Below are positions 1 through 9,061 of a stretch of 64,000 bases of DNA, piece by piece (the stretch's first letter is position 1; the number at the start of each line of letters is the position of its first letter). The notes under the pieces were generated by a model. It had not been told where the DNA came from. It ran no database searches and was given only the letters and a program-made list of their open reading frames with translations. A program made the position numbers and the translations under genes. The stretch is from the NCBI RefSeq assembly GCF_015182315.1, contig NZ_PRDL01000001.1:1736001-1800000 (forward strand). Direction: 5' to 3'. The DNA comes from Cellvibrio polysaccharolyticus (GTDB taxonomy: Bacteria; Pseudomonadota; Gammaproteobacteria; Pseudomonadales; Cellvibrionaceae).

Positions 1-16
1 AGGATTGGTAAGTCTT

Positions 17-886
17 ATGAAACCTTTATTTGGCCTGCGCGCCCATGATTTTGGAACCCGTTCTGCTGAAACATTGGCGCCCGCCATTGCTTCGTCAGGG
101 GCTGCCTGTGTGCAGTTGGCGTTGGCGAAAGCGCTGCCGGGCGAGCGTTTAATGCCGGCTGATTTTGGAGAAGAGGGTTTGCGACAGGTGCGCCAGGCAT
201 TTGACGATAATCATTTGTCTATTGCGGTGTTGGGTTGTTACATCGATATGGTGACGCCCGATTTAAACGAGCGTGAATTTTCATTACAGCGTTTTGAAGC
301 GCACCTGGCCGCCGCCGCCGCTCTTGGCTGTCGCATTGTGGGTACCGAAACCGGTTCGCCGGTTCCGTATCTGAATCAGCCGGGTGGTCGCGAGACTGGA
401 TTTCGCACCGCTGTAGAATCGCTGCGCCGCCTGGTAAAGGCGGCTGAAAAGCATAAGATTTTTATCGGTGTAGAAGCCGTAGCGGAATTCCACGCGCTGT
501 CTTCTGTAGAGCATGTGAAATGTATTATTGAGGAGTTTGCATCACCGGCACTGGGTATTATTTTTGATCCGGTTAATCTGGTGCCGACCTCCGGTATTGA
601 TGATATCGATATTTTTCTCGACGAGTGCTTCGCTGCATTTGGTGAGCACATTGTCGCGGTACATGCTAAAGATTATCGAATGATTAATAGTGAAACCGGT
701 TTAAAAAAATCCGATGCCTTGCCGGCCGGCTTGGGTGAAATGGACTGGGAAGGGGTGTTTCGACGTTTGATTAAAGCTGGTAAGTATCAGGTACCGATTT
801 TGCTGGAAGAGGCTGGCCCTGCGGATGCGCCGCAAGCATTCGTGCGTATGCAGGCAGCGTGGGACAGCGCTGTCGCTAATCCCTGA
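17..886 (+). CDS. Sugar phosphate isomerase/epimerase (TIM-barrel)
   Basis: A 289-residue protein of the xylose-isomerase-like TIM-barrel family (AP endonuclease 2 fold). Metal-ligand-type residues are visible in the expected order: Glu in GVEAV, Asp in FDPVNL, His in VHAKD and Glu in LLEEAG. The family isomerises or epimerises sugars or sugar phosphates in the cytoplasm; the substrate cannot be read from sequence. I chose the ATG at 17; an in-frame TTG at 5 would add four residues but leaves no room for a ribosome site in this window. The 5' context is cut by the window edge, so it may be the last gene of an upstream operon. A strong hairpin follows directly. Its place beside rhamnogalacturonan genes suggests a role in uronate or rhamnose metabolism (inference). 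Confidence 0.75.
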   Translation: MKPLFGLRAHDFGTRSAETLAPAIASSGAACVQLALAKALPGERLMPADFGEEGLRQVRQAFDDNHLSIAVLGCYIDMVTPDLNEREFSLQRFEAHLAAAAALGCRIVGTETGSPVPYLNQPGGRETGFRTAVESLRRLVKAAEKHKIFIGVEAVAEFHALSSVEHVKCIIEEFASPALGIIFDPVNLVPTSGIDDIDIFLDECFAAFGEHIVAVHAKDYRMINSETGLKKSDALPAGLGEMDWEGVFRRLIKAGKYQVPILLEEAGPADAPQAFVRMQAAWDSAVANP

Positions 887-900
887 TAGGGTATATGAGG

Positions 901-948
901 CTCTTAACGCTATTTGAACAATGAAGGGAATCCAAATAGCGTTAAGAG
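901..948. terminator. Perfect 16-bp hairpin between convergent genes
   Basis: Arms 901-916 and 933-948 are exact reverse complements, with a 16-base loop. It lies between the convergent isomerase gene and the TonB receptor gene, so it probably terminates both. A T-rich stretch follows on the plus strand only loosely. Confidence 0.7.
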
Positions 949-957
949 TGTTTCTAT

Positions 958-3912
958 TTACATTTTATAGGTCAAACCGATCGCGTATTCACGTCCGGCC
1001 CAATCGTAGCTGGAAATACGTCCCACGCCGGTATTGGTGGTTTTGACTTCACTGGTTAAATTGCGACCATCGGCGTGAAATTTCAGTTGCGGTGTAATGT
1101 TGTAACTGAATTTCGCATCCAGATAGCCGGCATCATCCACAAAAATCGGGTTGCCCGAGTGGCCCGCCGCACCGGCCAGATATTGGCTGCGGTAGTTGTA
1201 GGCTACGCGAATACTCCAATCATGGGTTTCGTAAAACGCCGTCAGGTTGTAACTGTTTTTGGATTGTGAAGGAAACGGCAGTTCCTGGCCGGTGAGTTGA
1301 TTGAACAGCCCCACATCATCGGCTTCCATGTAGGTGTAATTCACCGCGCCACCCAAACCATCAAAGGGGGCGGGCAGGTGAGTGAAGGTGGTCGAGGCCT
1401 GTAACTCGATACCCTGAATTTTTACACCGCTGCCATTGAGTTTTTGCCGAACGTCCCACACCCGTCCGTCCCCAAAGAAATCCACACCGAAGTTGGTGTC
1501 GCGATCAATAATCCAGCTGGTGACATCTTTGGCAAAATACGCGCCCGAAACAATAGAGTTTTCATCCGGGTACCAATGCAGCGCTATATCAAACTGGGTT
1601 GCGCGGTAAGGGTCCAGATCCGGGTTGCCACCGGCACAGATATTCGCCTGCTGATCAATTTGCGCCTGAATGTTTTTATAAATAGTGCAATCTGCGTTTA
1701 CATTGATATCGACCATTCTTGGCCGAGCCATCACTTTGGCGGCACCCACATAAAGTTCCAGTTTTTCCGGAATCAATCCCAGGGTCAGGTTGATGCTGGG
1801 CAGCACATCGGTGTAATCGGATTTAACGGTTTTACGTCCGCTATAAATGTCCGGGTCATTGGTGGATGGCACACCACCGGCGTAGCCACCGGTTTCTTCG
1901 TTAATCAGCGGGTTACCATTTTCATCCAGCCGGTCAACCAGTACACGAATACGCACATCACCGTTGGCAGCGGTATCGGTTTTTACCACACGCACACCCA
2001 CATTCCCGGTGAGGAGCAGGGCACCCAAAGTTGTTTCAATATTGGCCTGGGTGTAAAACGCGGTGCCATTGACTTCAATGTCGTAATTGCCTTGCTCGCT
2101 GGTGAGATCGGCGCGGGTAGAATAATCACCGGACAGTGCTTGTAAATCGCGAACAAGGCCCGCAGGTTCTACCGCAGGGTAGTAGCGAATACTGTCTACC
2201 GGCAGGTTATAGCTTTTGAAAAAAGCCGGTGAGGTTTTCAGGTTGCCATTGATCAGGTTTACGTGGTCTTCCAGTGTCCACACGCTGCCCGCATAAGTGC
2301 CACCCACATCACGAATAATTTCATGGCGGAAAGACGCATTGGCAAAAGACTGTTCAGTGCGCTGTGCACCAAAGCGGAAGGCGCTGAAAATAGTGGAATC
2401 CGGAATGTAGGTAACGTCCAGCTTTGCCATCAACTCTTCGCTTTCATCCACGCTCGGTGTGTAGAGCGAGTTGACGCGTGATTTGTAGCTGGTGGGGTCA
2501 TAGGGATCAAAGGCTTCATAGGTATTGGTAAGCCGGAAGTTGGCATTGCTGAAATCCACTACTGGCAAGCCGCCTTTGTGCTGGGTTACGCGAATGCCCT
2601 GCACGTTGTCTGCAGAAATCGTTGCATCGCGTGCATCAATATCCTGATCGGTGGTAGAGCGCGCAAGCAAGCCGGTAACGTTGAGTGATTCGGTATTAAA
2701 TTCAAAGCCGGTTTCAAACTGGGACGTGGTTTGGTCCCAATTAAAATCCAGCGAGCGGTTGGAAACCGAACCGGCGCGAGTGGAAAAATCAATTACGTTA
2801 TGATTTTCATCAACAACGGCAGTGGCAGCGTCAATACGCGCTTTGGATTGGGTGGCAATTTGCAGGTTTAAATCCAGCGCACGCTTGTCACGATTATTCC
2901 AGGTGTAACCCAGGTGCGTGGAAAGGTTGTCATTCACCTGATATTGCACCATGGCATTGGCGCTCAGACGCTTCTCTTCGCGCTCACGAATCGCGTAGCG
3001 GGGGATGCGCGGTGAATAGTCATACCACTGGGCTTCACAGAGCGCGGTGTTGCCACTTGAGGCGCAATCGGCTTTGTTGAGAATATCGGCATAGTCCACA
3101 TTGACGGTGGTTTTATCCGGAGATTTATCGTAATCCTCTACACGCACCCAATCAGAGTTTTGCAGTGAGTGAATAACGGTGCTTTTATCCGAGCCGGTTA
3201 TGTTGATCAATACACCCAGGTCATCGTTGATTTTTCGTACACCGGTAAAATTGAATTTCGGCATTACCTCGCCCAGCACATCGTTGTACTGACCTTCTGC
3301 CGACACCGACAGAAAATGATCATCAAATTCGTTAGGCTTGCGTGTGTTCACCTGAATGGTGCCACCAATACCGCCTTCGGTAAGCCGTGCTTCAGAGCCT
3401 TTAATCACGTCCAGCGATTTCACCAACTCGGAAGCCATATCCCGAAAGTCAACGCCACGGCTGCCGCCCATGCCCAGCGCACCGACGTTGTTTACTTCCA
3501 CGCGCAACAAATCCGGATCAACGCCACGAATACTGACCGATGAGCCTTCGCCGTTATCGCGTTCCAATTGAATGCCCGGAATACGTTGTAATGCTTCAGC
3601 AATATTTTTATCCGGAAACGCACCTATATCTTCGGCCACTAGGGAGTCGGTAATCGTGCCGGCTTCTTTTTTACGATCCAGCGCGCTGCGCTGGCTGAAG
3701 CGAATACCGGATACCACCACTTCTTCAAGGTTATCGCCGTGCAGTACTACGGCATTGCTTGCGCTGGATGAACTGGCGGCTTGCTGTGCGTAGGCAGTAC
3801 TCGCCAGAGTTACCGATGCTGTTGCAATAACAACAGATGTTATTTGAGCCAGAGTTTTGCGGGAAAAAGGGAGAAACAAATTTCGTAAATTATGATTGGG
3901 GACGTACAACAT
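958..3912 (-). CDS. TonB-dependent receptor, carbohydrate type
   Basis: A 984-residue outer-membrane receptor. The N-terminus has a signal peptide ending near Ala-Tyr-Ala-Gln-Gln, then a TonB-box-like EEVVVSG and a plug domain (about residues 65-220) with the motifs DIGAFPDKN, ALQRIPGIQ and SIRGVDP. The rest is a beta-barrel ending in an aromatic-containing strand (IGLTYKM). This layout matches the TIGR01782 Xanthomonas/Caulobacter-type receptors used for oligosaccharide uptake. No STN/FecR-type signalling domain precedes the plug. The ATG at 3912 has a GAGG ribosome site. Upstream lies a half-conserved copy of the tandem ATGATTGA motif. Neighbours point to rhamnogalacturonan oligosaccharides as ligand (inference). 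Confidence 0.9.
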   Translation of the reverse strand: MLYVPNHNLRNLFLPFSRKTLAQITSVVIATASVTLASTAYAQQAASSSSASNAVVLHGDNLEEVVVSGIRFSQRSALDRKKEAGTITDSLVAEDIGAFPDKNIAEALQRIPGIQLERDNGEGSSVSIRGVDPDLLRVEVNNVGALGMGGSRGVDFRDMASELVKSLDVIKGSEARLTEGGIGGTIQVNTRKPNEFDDHFLSVSAEGQYNDVLGEVMPKFNFTGVRKINDDLGVLINITGSDKSTVIHSLQNSDWVRVEDYDKSPDKTTVNVDYADILNKADCASSGNTALCEAQWYDYSPRIPRYAIREREEKRLSANAMVQYQVNDNLSTHLGYTWNNRDKRALDLNLQIATQSKARIDAATAVVDENHNVIDFSTRAGSVSNRSLDFNWDQTTSQFETGFEFNTESLNVTGLLARSTTDQDIDARDATISADNVQGIRVTQHKGGLPVVDFSNANFRLTNTYEAFDPYDPTSYKSRVNSLYTPSVDESEELMAKLDVTYIPDSTIFSAFRFGAQRTEQSFANASFRHEIIRDVGGTYAGSVWTLEDHVNLINGNLKTSPAFFKSYNLPVDSIRYYPAVEPAGLVRDLQALSGDYSTRADLTSEQGNYDIEVNGTAFYTQANIETTLGALLLTGNVGVRVVKTDTAANGDVRIRVLVDRLDENGNPLINEETGGYAGGVPSTNDPDIYSGRKTVKSDYTDVLPSINLTLGLIPEKLELYVGAAKVMARPRMVDINVNADCTIYKNIQAQIDQQANICAGGNPDLDPYRATQFDIALHWYPDENSIVSGAYFAKDVTSWIIDRDTNFGVDFFGDGRVWDVRQKLNGSGVKIQGIELQASTTFTHLPAPFDGLGGAVNYTYMEADDVGLFNQLTGQELPFPSQSKNSYNLTAFYETHDWSIRVAYNYRSQYLAGAAGHSGNPIFVDDAGYLDAKFSYNITPQLKFHADGRNLTSEVKTTNTGVGRISSYDWAGREYAIGLTYKM

Positions 3913-3976
3913 TTATCGCCTCAAGGTGATTGGTTTTGTGAGAGAGGCGAATACTAATGAACTATTTTTTTCATGG

Positions 3977-3994
3977 CCAAGCATATTCAATCAT
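3977..3994 (-). promoter_or_regulatory. Candidate operator, tandem ATGATTGA motif (weak second half)
   Basis: On the minus strand a perfect ATGATTGA (3994-3987) is followed ten bases on by ATGCTTGG, six of eight positions shared. It lies 65-82 bases upstream of the first TonB receptor. It belongs to the motif set described at 18539, 27371, 28609, 39017 and 7044. Confidence 0.45.
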
Positions 3995-4060
3995 ATTCTT
4001 ATGCATTTCATTCATAAGTGGACGTAAAAATTTTATTTGATTAACGTCAAACAATAATTT

Positions 4061-4095
4061 AAAAAAAGCCGCTACGATCTAACGACGGTAGCGGC
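4061..4095 (-). terminator. Rho-independent terminator after the GPH transporter
   Basis: Read on the minus strand: an 8-bp GC-rich stem (arms 4095-4088 and 4075-4068) followed by a run of seven T. It lies just downstream of the transporter stop codon. Confidence 0.85.
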
Positions 4096-4128
4096 AAACG
4101 GACTGCTTTTTTTTAAACACCGGAGTGT

Positions 4129-5622
4129 TTATTTCCCGACAGAATTTTTCCCCCAAAGCTTTTCATAAGGCCAGCCGGAAAGGTCTTCAACCACTTTACG
4201 GCTATGCTCGCTGGAAGGTTCGGTGGCACCGGTTTTCAGGTGAGCAATTTCCTGCATTAACAATTCGTGCGTGTCTTTGTTCAGTTTGAATTTTCCCGCT
4301 ACCCAAAAACCGAACAGCAGCAAAATAAGCGGGCCGACTACCATGGCGAACACAATCGTATTAATGGCTTCGGTGGATTGCGTTGTGCTGCCGGAGGTAA
4401 AACCGCCCCATTCCAACACAATGCCGACCGCCATAACGGCAACGGCTTGCGCGGCTTTACGTATAAATGTCATCACCCCGGCGAAGCTGCCTTCGCGGCG
4501 CTTGGCGGTTACAATTTGATCGACATCGGGAATATAGTTGTACACATTCCAGGGAATGTAATTCAGCGCACCACGACCCAGCCCCGCCAGTACTACCGCG
4601 CCAAGCAACCAATACATGGATGGCAGTTCAGAGAACATCAGGAAAAGCGTGAGCAGGGCGGAGATACCCAGCAGATAAAAAATAACGGCGATGCGGTAGG
4701 TAAATGCCGGGCCAATGCGAATTACCAGGGTGATGGCCAACATGACCGCGATTAATTGTGCGATATAGGTATTGGCAATCAACGAAGACGCAATAGCAAC
4801 CGAGCCGCCCAGTGCAAACACAATAAAATAAGTAAAGGCCGCGTTAAAAATATCCTGGCTGATATAACCGCCGAGATACATCCCCAGGTGCAAACGGAAA
4901 GCACGAATACGCAGAGTGGAACCGAGGTTTACAAATACCATTTTCAGAGACGCAAACGCGCTGGTTTTGGGTTTATCCGGTACATCCGGTTCTTCAACCG
5001 GTTCGCGCTCCCAGGTAAAGAAGTAGGTGATGGCCACCACGCACATAAAGGTAACCGCAAAAATACCACCCATGATTAAAAAGGTCGTTGCGTTCTCATC
5101 ACCACCCACGTAGTTAACAATCCAGGCAGGCAAAATGCCGGCGAAGATGGCAGAAATTTGACCCACCAGAATACGTGCACCGGCAAATTTTGCTTTCTTG
5201 GTGTAGTCATCGGTCATTTCTGCGGCAAGCGTTTCGTAAGGGATCAGTACCGAGGCATACACCAATTCAAAAAACACGAACGTCAGCAGGTAATACCAAT
5301 AATGCTGCCCGCTCACCCACATAAAAGCGAAGCTGGGCAAGAGAGGAATGGCGGCTAATAAAAAGAAACGGCGACGGCCAAAGCGGCGGCCAATGCGCGT
5401 TTTGCCCAGGTTGTCGGAAATATGGCCAATAAGCGGGCTGGCCACGGCATCGAGAATGCGCGCAATGGCGAAAATTGAAGCAGCCTCTACGGCAGACAAA
5501 CCACAAAAGGTGGTGTAGAAAAAAATTAGCCAACCGCTGATCACGGCCATGGAACCAGCGCCTAATACATCACAAAGACCATAGGCTACATAATTACGGG
5601 GTTTTATCTCGCGCTTTATCAT
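4129..5622 (-). CDS. GPH-family sugar:cation symporter (MFS_2)
   Basis: A 497-residue inner-membrane protein with about twelve hydrophobic helices. The N-terminal YGLCDVLGAGSMAV stretch, the DAVASPLIGHISD loop and the basic GRRFGRRRFF segment fit the glycoside-pentoside-hexuronide:cation symporter family (MelB-like). It would move an oligosaccharide from periplasm to cytoplasm with Na+ or H+. It lies directly downstream of a cytoplasmic GH105 gene on the same strand, so its cargo is probably the unsaturated galacturonyl-rhamnose product of rhamnogalacturonan lyases (inference). A terminator-like hairpin between the two genes suggests partly independent expression. Confidence 0.85.
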   Translation of the reverse strand: MIKREIKPRNYVAYGLCDVLGAGSMAVISGWLIFFYTTFCGLSAVEAASIFAIARILDAVASPLIGHISDNLGKTRIGRRFGRRRFFLLAAIPLLPSFAFMWVSGQHYWYYLLTFVFFELVYASVLIPYETLAAEMTDDYTKKAKFAGARILVGQISAIFAGILPAWIVNYVGGDENATTFLIMGGIFAVTFMCVVAITYFFTWEREPVEEPDVPDKPKTSAFASLKMVFVNLGSTLRIRAFRLHLGMYLGGYISQDIFNAAFTYFIVFALGGSVAIASSLIANTYIAQLIAVMLAITLVIRIGPAFTYRIAVIFYLLGISALLTLFLMFSELPSMYWLLGAVVLAGLGRGALNYIPWNVYNYIPDVDQIVTAKRREGSFAGVMTFIRKAAQAVAVMAVGIVLEWGGFTSGSTTQSTEAINTIVFAMVVGPLILLLFGFWVAGKFKLNKDTHELLMQEIAHLKTGATEPSSEHSRKVVEDLSGWPYEKLWGKNSVGK

Positions 5623-5742
5623 GGTTGATGCTCATTATTGTTGTAACTTGTTATCGGGCGTCCAGAGAACCTCTGAAGATAAATGTGTTTGCACCGGCCG
5701 GTTATTCTAATGAGTCAGTGCTTACGCGTTGTTCGGTGTTTG

Positions 5743-5777
5743 AAAAAAGCCCTGTGCTGCACGCAGCAGCAACAGGG
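5743..5777 (-). terminator. Terminator after cytoplasmic GH105 gene
   Basis: Minus-strand hairpin with arms 5777-5766 and 5760-5750 (one bulged base), followed by six T. It falls between the GH105 stop and the transporter start, so it could attenuate read-through. Confidence 0.7.
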
Positions 5778-5798
5778 AAGCTGAAACGACTACAGGGG

Positions 5799-6905
5799 TT
5801 AAATATAACGGTTCATAAATTCCACCAGGGCAAGGATCGCCATGGACTGTCCGTAAGGCATGGAGGTTAAGGGAATATCACGGTAGCCTTGCAGATCATC
5901 AAATACCGGCGTACCAAACGAAACCTGTTGCAGCTCGCCATCGGCACTGATATTTGCCAGCACGGCTTTAATCGCTTTGGTGGCCATCGGCTCATACTTC
6001 GCATCCAGATAACCTTTGCGCACGGCTTTCAAAATACCGTAAGCAAAACCGGCTGCTGCCGAGGCCTCCAGATAAGAAGATGTATCGTTGATCAAGGTAT
6101 GCCACAAGCCCCCTTCATCCTGATACTGCTCCAGCGCTTTTACCTGGGCTTCCAGGGTTTCAATCAGGAACAGGCGCAAACCATCTTCCGGCGGCAAGTC
6201 CAGCAACTCAATAAATTCCGGAATCGCAATCGTCACCCAGCAATTACCGCGAGCCCACAAGGCATCGGCAAAGTTATGACGGCCATCGAACGTCCAGCCA
6301 TGGAACCACAAACCGGTTTTACGATCCGCCAGATATTTAATGTGCAACATAAACTGGCGCTTGGCTTCTTCAACATAAGCCGGGCGATCCAGTAACAGGC
6401 CGATCTTGGCCAAGGGCAACACGCACATCATCAGGGTGTCATCCCAGATTTGCTGGTAATTCACCGAGTTGAAAACAATATGTTGCAAGCCGCCTTCTTC
6501 GGTGCGCGGCATTTCGTTCATCACCCACTCTGCCCACACATCCAGATACGGCAAATAACTCCGTGTGCCAAGACGTTCGGCCAGGTAGGCGAGGGTAAGG
6601 AAAGGAGAAACGGTATTCACGTTTTTGGTCGGGGTGCCTGCTTCAAAACGGTTCTTGAACCAGTCTTGCATAATCTGCAGCGGCTTTTCGTCACCGGTAA
6701 TGTCCCACAGTTTCAGCAAACCGTAGAGGCCTATACCGTGAGTCCATTCCCAGTCATTCCAGCCTTTGGTGTCAATAACGCGGCCATCATCCAGACGCAG
6801 CAAAAATTCGCCACTGGTGTCTTTGATGTTGACGAGATTATCGATCAGATTTTCGATTGTGCGCGTTAATTCGGAGCGCTGAATGCCTTGTACTGTAGCA
6901 ACCAT
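5799..6905 (-). CDS. GH105 unsaturated rhamnogalacturonyl hydrolase, cytoplasmic
   Basis: A 368-residue protein without signal peptide. The alpha/alpha-barrel signature of GH88/GH105 is clear: GWNDWEWTHGIGLYGL near the N-terminus, QIWDDTLMMC in the middle (the conserved Asp region) and ALWARGNCWV. The family removes the delta-4,5-unsaturated uronic acid left by pectin or rhamnogalacturonan lyases. I placed the start at the ATG at 6905 because the 52 codons upstream in frame run through the predicted operator and lack family similarity; a GTGAG ribosome site precedes 6905. The gene pairs with the GPH symporter: import then cytoplasmic cleavage. Confidence 0.88.
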   Translation of the reverse strand: MVATVQGIQRSELTRTIENLIDNLVNIKDTSGEFLLRLDDGRVIDTKGWNDWEWTHGIGLYGLLKLWDITGDEKPLQIMQDWFKNRFEAGTPTKNVNTVSPFLTLAYLAERLGTRSYLPYLDVWAEWVMNEMPRTEEGGLQHIVFNSVNYQQIWDDTLMMCVLPLAKIGLLLDRPAYVEEAKRQFMLHIKYLADRKTGLWFHGWTFDGRHNFADALWARGNCWVTIAIPEFIELLDLPPEDGLRLFLIETLEAQVKALEQYQDEGGLWHTLINDTSSYLEASAAAGFAYGILKAVRKGYLDAKYEPMATKAIKAVLANISADGELQQVSFGTPVFDDLQGYRDIPLTSMPYGQSMAILALVEFMNRYI

Positions 6906-7043
6906 AGAATACTCACAACATATTATTGGTTTATAAAAAGAAGATTGGTTCTGCCTGACCTGCTCGCTCCCGCAGTGAATGTGGCGGGAAAGGTTCGTTC
7001 GGGCATGTCGTGGAGTTGATCCTACCAGTGAATCTTCATTGTG

Positions 7044-7061
7044 TCGATCATATTCAATCAC
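7044..7061 (-). promoter_or_regulatory. Candidate operator, tandem ATGATTGA motif
   Basis: Minus strand reads GTGATTGA-AT-ATGATCGA, two octamers with a 10-base period. It is about 140 bases upstream of the chosen GH105 start, between divergent genes. Same arrangement as upstream of four other units in the window. Confidence 0.6.
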
Positions 7062-7248
7062 AACTAGTCATTATGATTCAAGCATGATATAAACGTGATT
7101 GAAAATCTTTACGTTTCTGTCATTAAAATCCTTGTTTTGCGTCTGGTTATGGAGTTTTTACCCGGAAATTTGGAAAGAGAAATGTATTACGCACGTGAGT
7201 AGAGGCATCTCTATCAGGTTTCAGACGAGTGGGAAAACCTCACCTCCG

Positions 7249-7371
7249 GCATGGCGCGAGTTTGGCATCCGAACAGGTATTCCAAAACCGTCGAGTCAGG
7301 GATGACTCGTCGGAGCCACAGGGATGTGTTTATGCGTTTTTGGAATACCTGTTCGGATGCCAAACGGACAG
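7249..7371 (-). repeat. Hairpin repeat copy A (short form)
   Basis: A perfect 25-bp inverted repeat (7260-7284 with 7341-7365) encloses the conserved core containing GACTCGTCGGAGC and GCGTTTTT. The conserved outer ends GCGAGTTTGGC and GCCAAACGGACAG are present. It lacks the central block of about 50 bases (ending near the GGCGG-rich segment) found in copies D, E and F. Confidence 0.85.
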
Positions 7372-7469
7372 AGGAGCGCCGGTTTTTTTAAAAACTCACA
7401 GCACATATCCATCGCAATAAAGTACCTCAGGGTTGATAGACAAGAACAATAATTGAAGAGAGTGTAGTT

Positions 7470-8999
7470 ATGGTATTTCGAGTTTTTTCCAACAGCTTCC
7501 GTTTGCTTCGCTGGTACCTTGCCTTATTACTGGTTTCCCTCCCGGTTCACGCGGCGGAAATACAAATATTTATTGCCGGCGACTCCACCGCAGCCACCTA
7601 CAGCGCCCCCGACCAACAAGGCTGGGGCGCATTACTCGGGGACTACATCGACCCGCAAAAAGCCACTGTACACAACCTCGCCCGCGGTGGCCGTAGCAGT
7701 CGCACCTTTATTAGCGAAGGCTCATGGCAAAGCCTGATTGATCAGGTAAAGCCGGGTGACATCGTCATCATCCAATTCGGCCACAACGACGCCAGTAAAA
7801 TAAACGACGACAGTCGGGCGCGGGGCACCTTACCCGGTATAGGTGACGAATCCGTCACTATTGATAACCTGCTAACCCGCCAAACAGAAACGGTATACAC
7901 CTTCGGTCACTACCTGCGCAAAATGGCCAACGACGTATTGGCCAAAAAAGCAACGCCGGTGCTCATGTCGCTCACCCAAAGCAACAACTGGCAAAACGGC
8001 AGCCTGCTGCGCAATGGCAGTTACGGACGCTGGGCTTACGAACTGGCACTGGAATTAAACGTTCCTTTTGTTGACCTAAACAATCTGGTGGCTGATCGCC
8101 TTGAAGCGCTCGGGGCAGAAAAAGTCGCTGCCTTCTATCCCAAAGACAACACCCACTTTAATCCCGACGGCGCAAGAATTCATACCGAAACTGCACTGTC
8201 CGCTTTCAAAGGCCTGCGGCCGGATATGTTTACCGGCCTGCTCAATGAAAAAGGGCAAGCACTAAAAAAAGATGACCTTAGCTGGCTGCGCTTGCCCATA
8301 CCGGCCAATGCCAACTTGCGTTCGGTATTTCTAATAGGCGACTCCACCGTGCGTAATGGTGCCGGTGATGGCGCCAATGGGGAGTGGGGATGGGGTGATT
8401 TTCTGCTGCCACATCTGGATGCAAAAAAGGTCAACGTGGTCAACCGTGCCGTCGGTGGTTTGAGCAGCCGCACTTTTTATACCGGCGACTACTGGAAACG
8501 CGCTCTGAATATGATGCGCTCCGGTGATGTGCTGGTCATGCAATTCGGGCACAACGATGCTGCCCCCATCAACGACGACAGCCGCGCACGAGGCACACTG
8601 AAAGGCACCGCAAATAATGAAGAGCAGATTGATAACCTGCTGACCGGCAAACCGGAAACGGTTTACAGCTACGGCGGCTATTTGCGTCGTTTTATCGGCG
8701 AGGCCAAAGCGCGTGGCATTACGGTGGTTGTCTGCTCATCCATCCCGCGCAACGTCTGGAAAAATAAACAGATTGTGCGTGCTGAAAACTCCTACCCGCA
8801 GTGGGCAAAAGAAGTGGCACTGCAAAGTGGCAGCGCTTTTATTGATCTTCACCACCTGATTGCACACGAATACGATCAGTTGGGTGCGAAAAAAGTGGAA
8901 GCGCTGTTTGCCGATGAGCGCACCCACACCAGCAAGGCCGGTGCAGAGCTGAATGCAGCTATTGTAGCGAAATCATTGAAGCCTCTTTTGGGCCTCTGA
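7470..8999 (+). CDS. Tandem CE12 rhamnogalacturonan acetylesterase
   Basis: A 509-residue secreted protein made of two SGNH/CE12 esterase domains. A signal peptide ends near VHAAE (residue 30). Domain 1 (about 31-250) has GDST with Ser39, GGRSSRTF, GHND with Asn106, and DNTH with Asp226/His229. Domain 2 (about 285-505) repeats the set: GDST with Ser292, GGLSSRTF, GHND with Asn362 and DERTH with Asp482/His486. Both catalytic sets look intact. CE12 enzymes remove acetyl groups from galacturonic acid in rhamnogalacturonan-I, exposing the chain to lyases. Start at ATG 7470 with a GAGAG ribosome site. It is followed 62 bases later by a PL11 lyase, probably co-transcribed. Confidence 0.9.
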   Translation: MVFRVFSNSFRLLRWYLALLLVSLPVHAAEIQIFIAGDSTAATYSAPDQQGWGALLGDYIDPQKATVHNLARGGRSSRTFISEGSWQSLIDQVKPGDIVIIQFGHNDASKINDDSRARGTLPGIGDESVTIDNLLTRQTETVYTFGHYLRKMANDVLAKKATPVLMSLTQSNNWQNGSLLRNGSYGRWAYELALELNVPFVDLNNLVADRLEALGAEKVAAFYPKDNTHFNPDGARIHTETALSAFKGLRPDMFTGLLNEKGQALKKDDLSWLRLPIPANANLRSVFLIGDSTVRNGAGDGANGEWGWGDFLLPHLDAKKVNVVNRAVGGLSSRTFYTGDYWKRALNMMRSGDVLVMQFGHNDAAPINDDSRARGTLKGTANNEEQIDNLLTGKPETVYSYGGYLRRFIGEAKARGITVVVCSSIPRNVWKNKQIVRAENSYPQWAKEVALQSGSAFIDLHHLIAHEYDQLGAKKVEALFADERTHTSKAGAELNAAIVAKSLKPLLGL

Positions 9000-9061
9000 C
9001 AACGAAGCGATCCGCTTTATTTTATACCAAGCGAGTCATTTCATTTTATGGAGCATGAACA

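Larger units (their letters stand above)
6906..7469. other. Divergent intergenic region, operator plus repeat copy A
   Basis: No gene is supported here. The left part holds a tandem ATGATTGA-type site (7044-7061) and further half-sites at 7073, 7084 and 7095 spaced by 11 bases. The right part holds hairpin repeat copy A. Promoters for GH105 (minus) and the tandem CE12 gene (plus) must lie here. Confidence 0.6.

Noticed and set aside
6906..7061. Longer GH105 start at 7061
   Set aside because: The extra 52 codons run through the operator and lack family similarity; the ATG at 6905 has a ribosome site.
7041..7065. CRP-type site (TGTG...TCACA) in the GH105/CE12 gap
   Set aside because: Spacing between the halves does not fit TGTGA-N6-TCACA, and the sequence is better explained by the tandem ATGATTGA motif.
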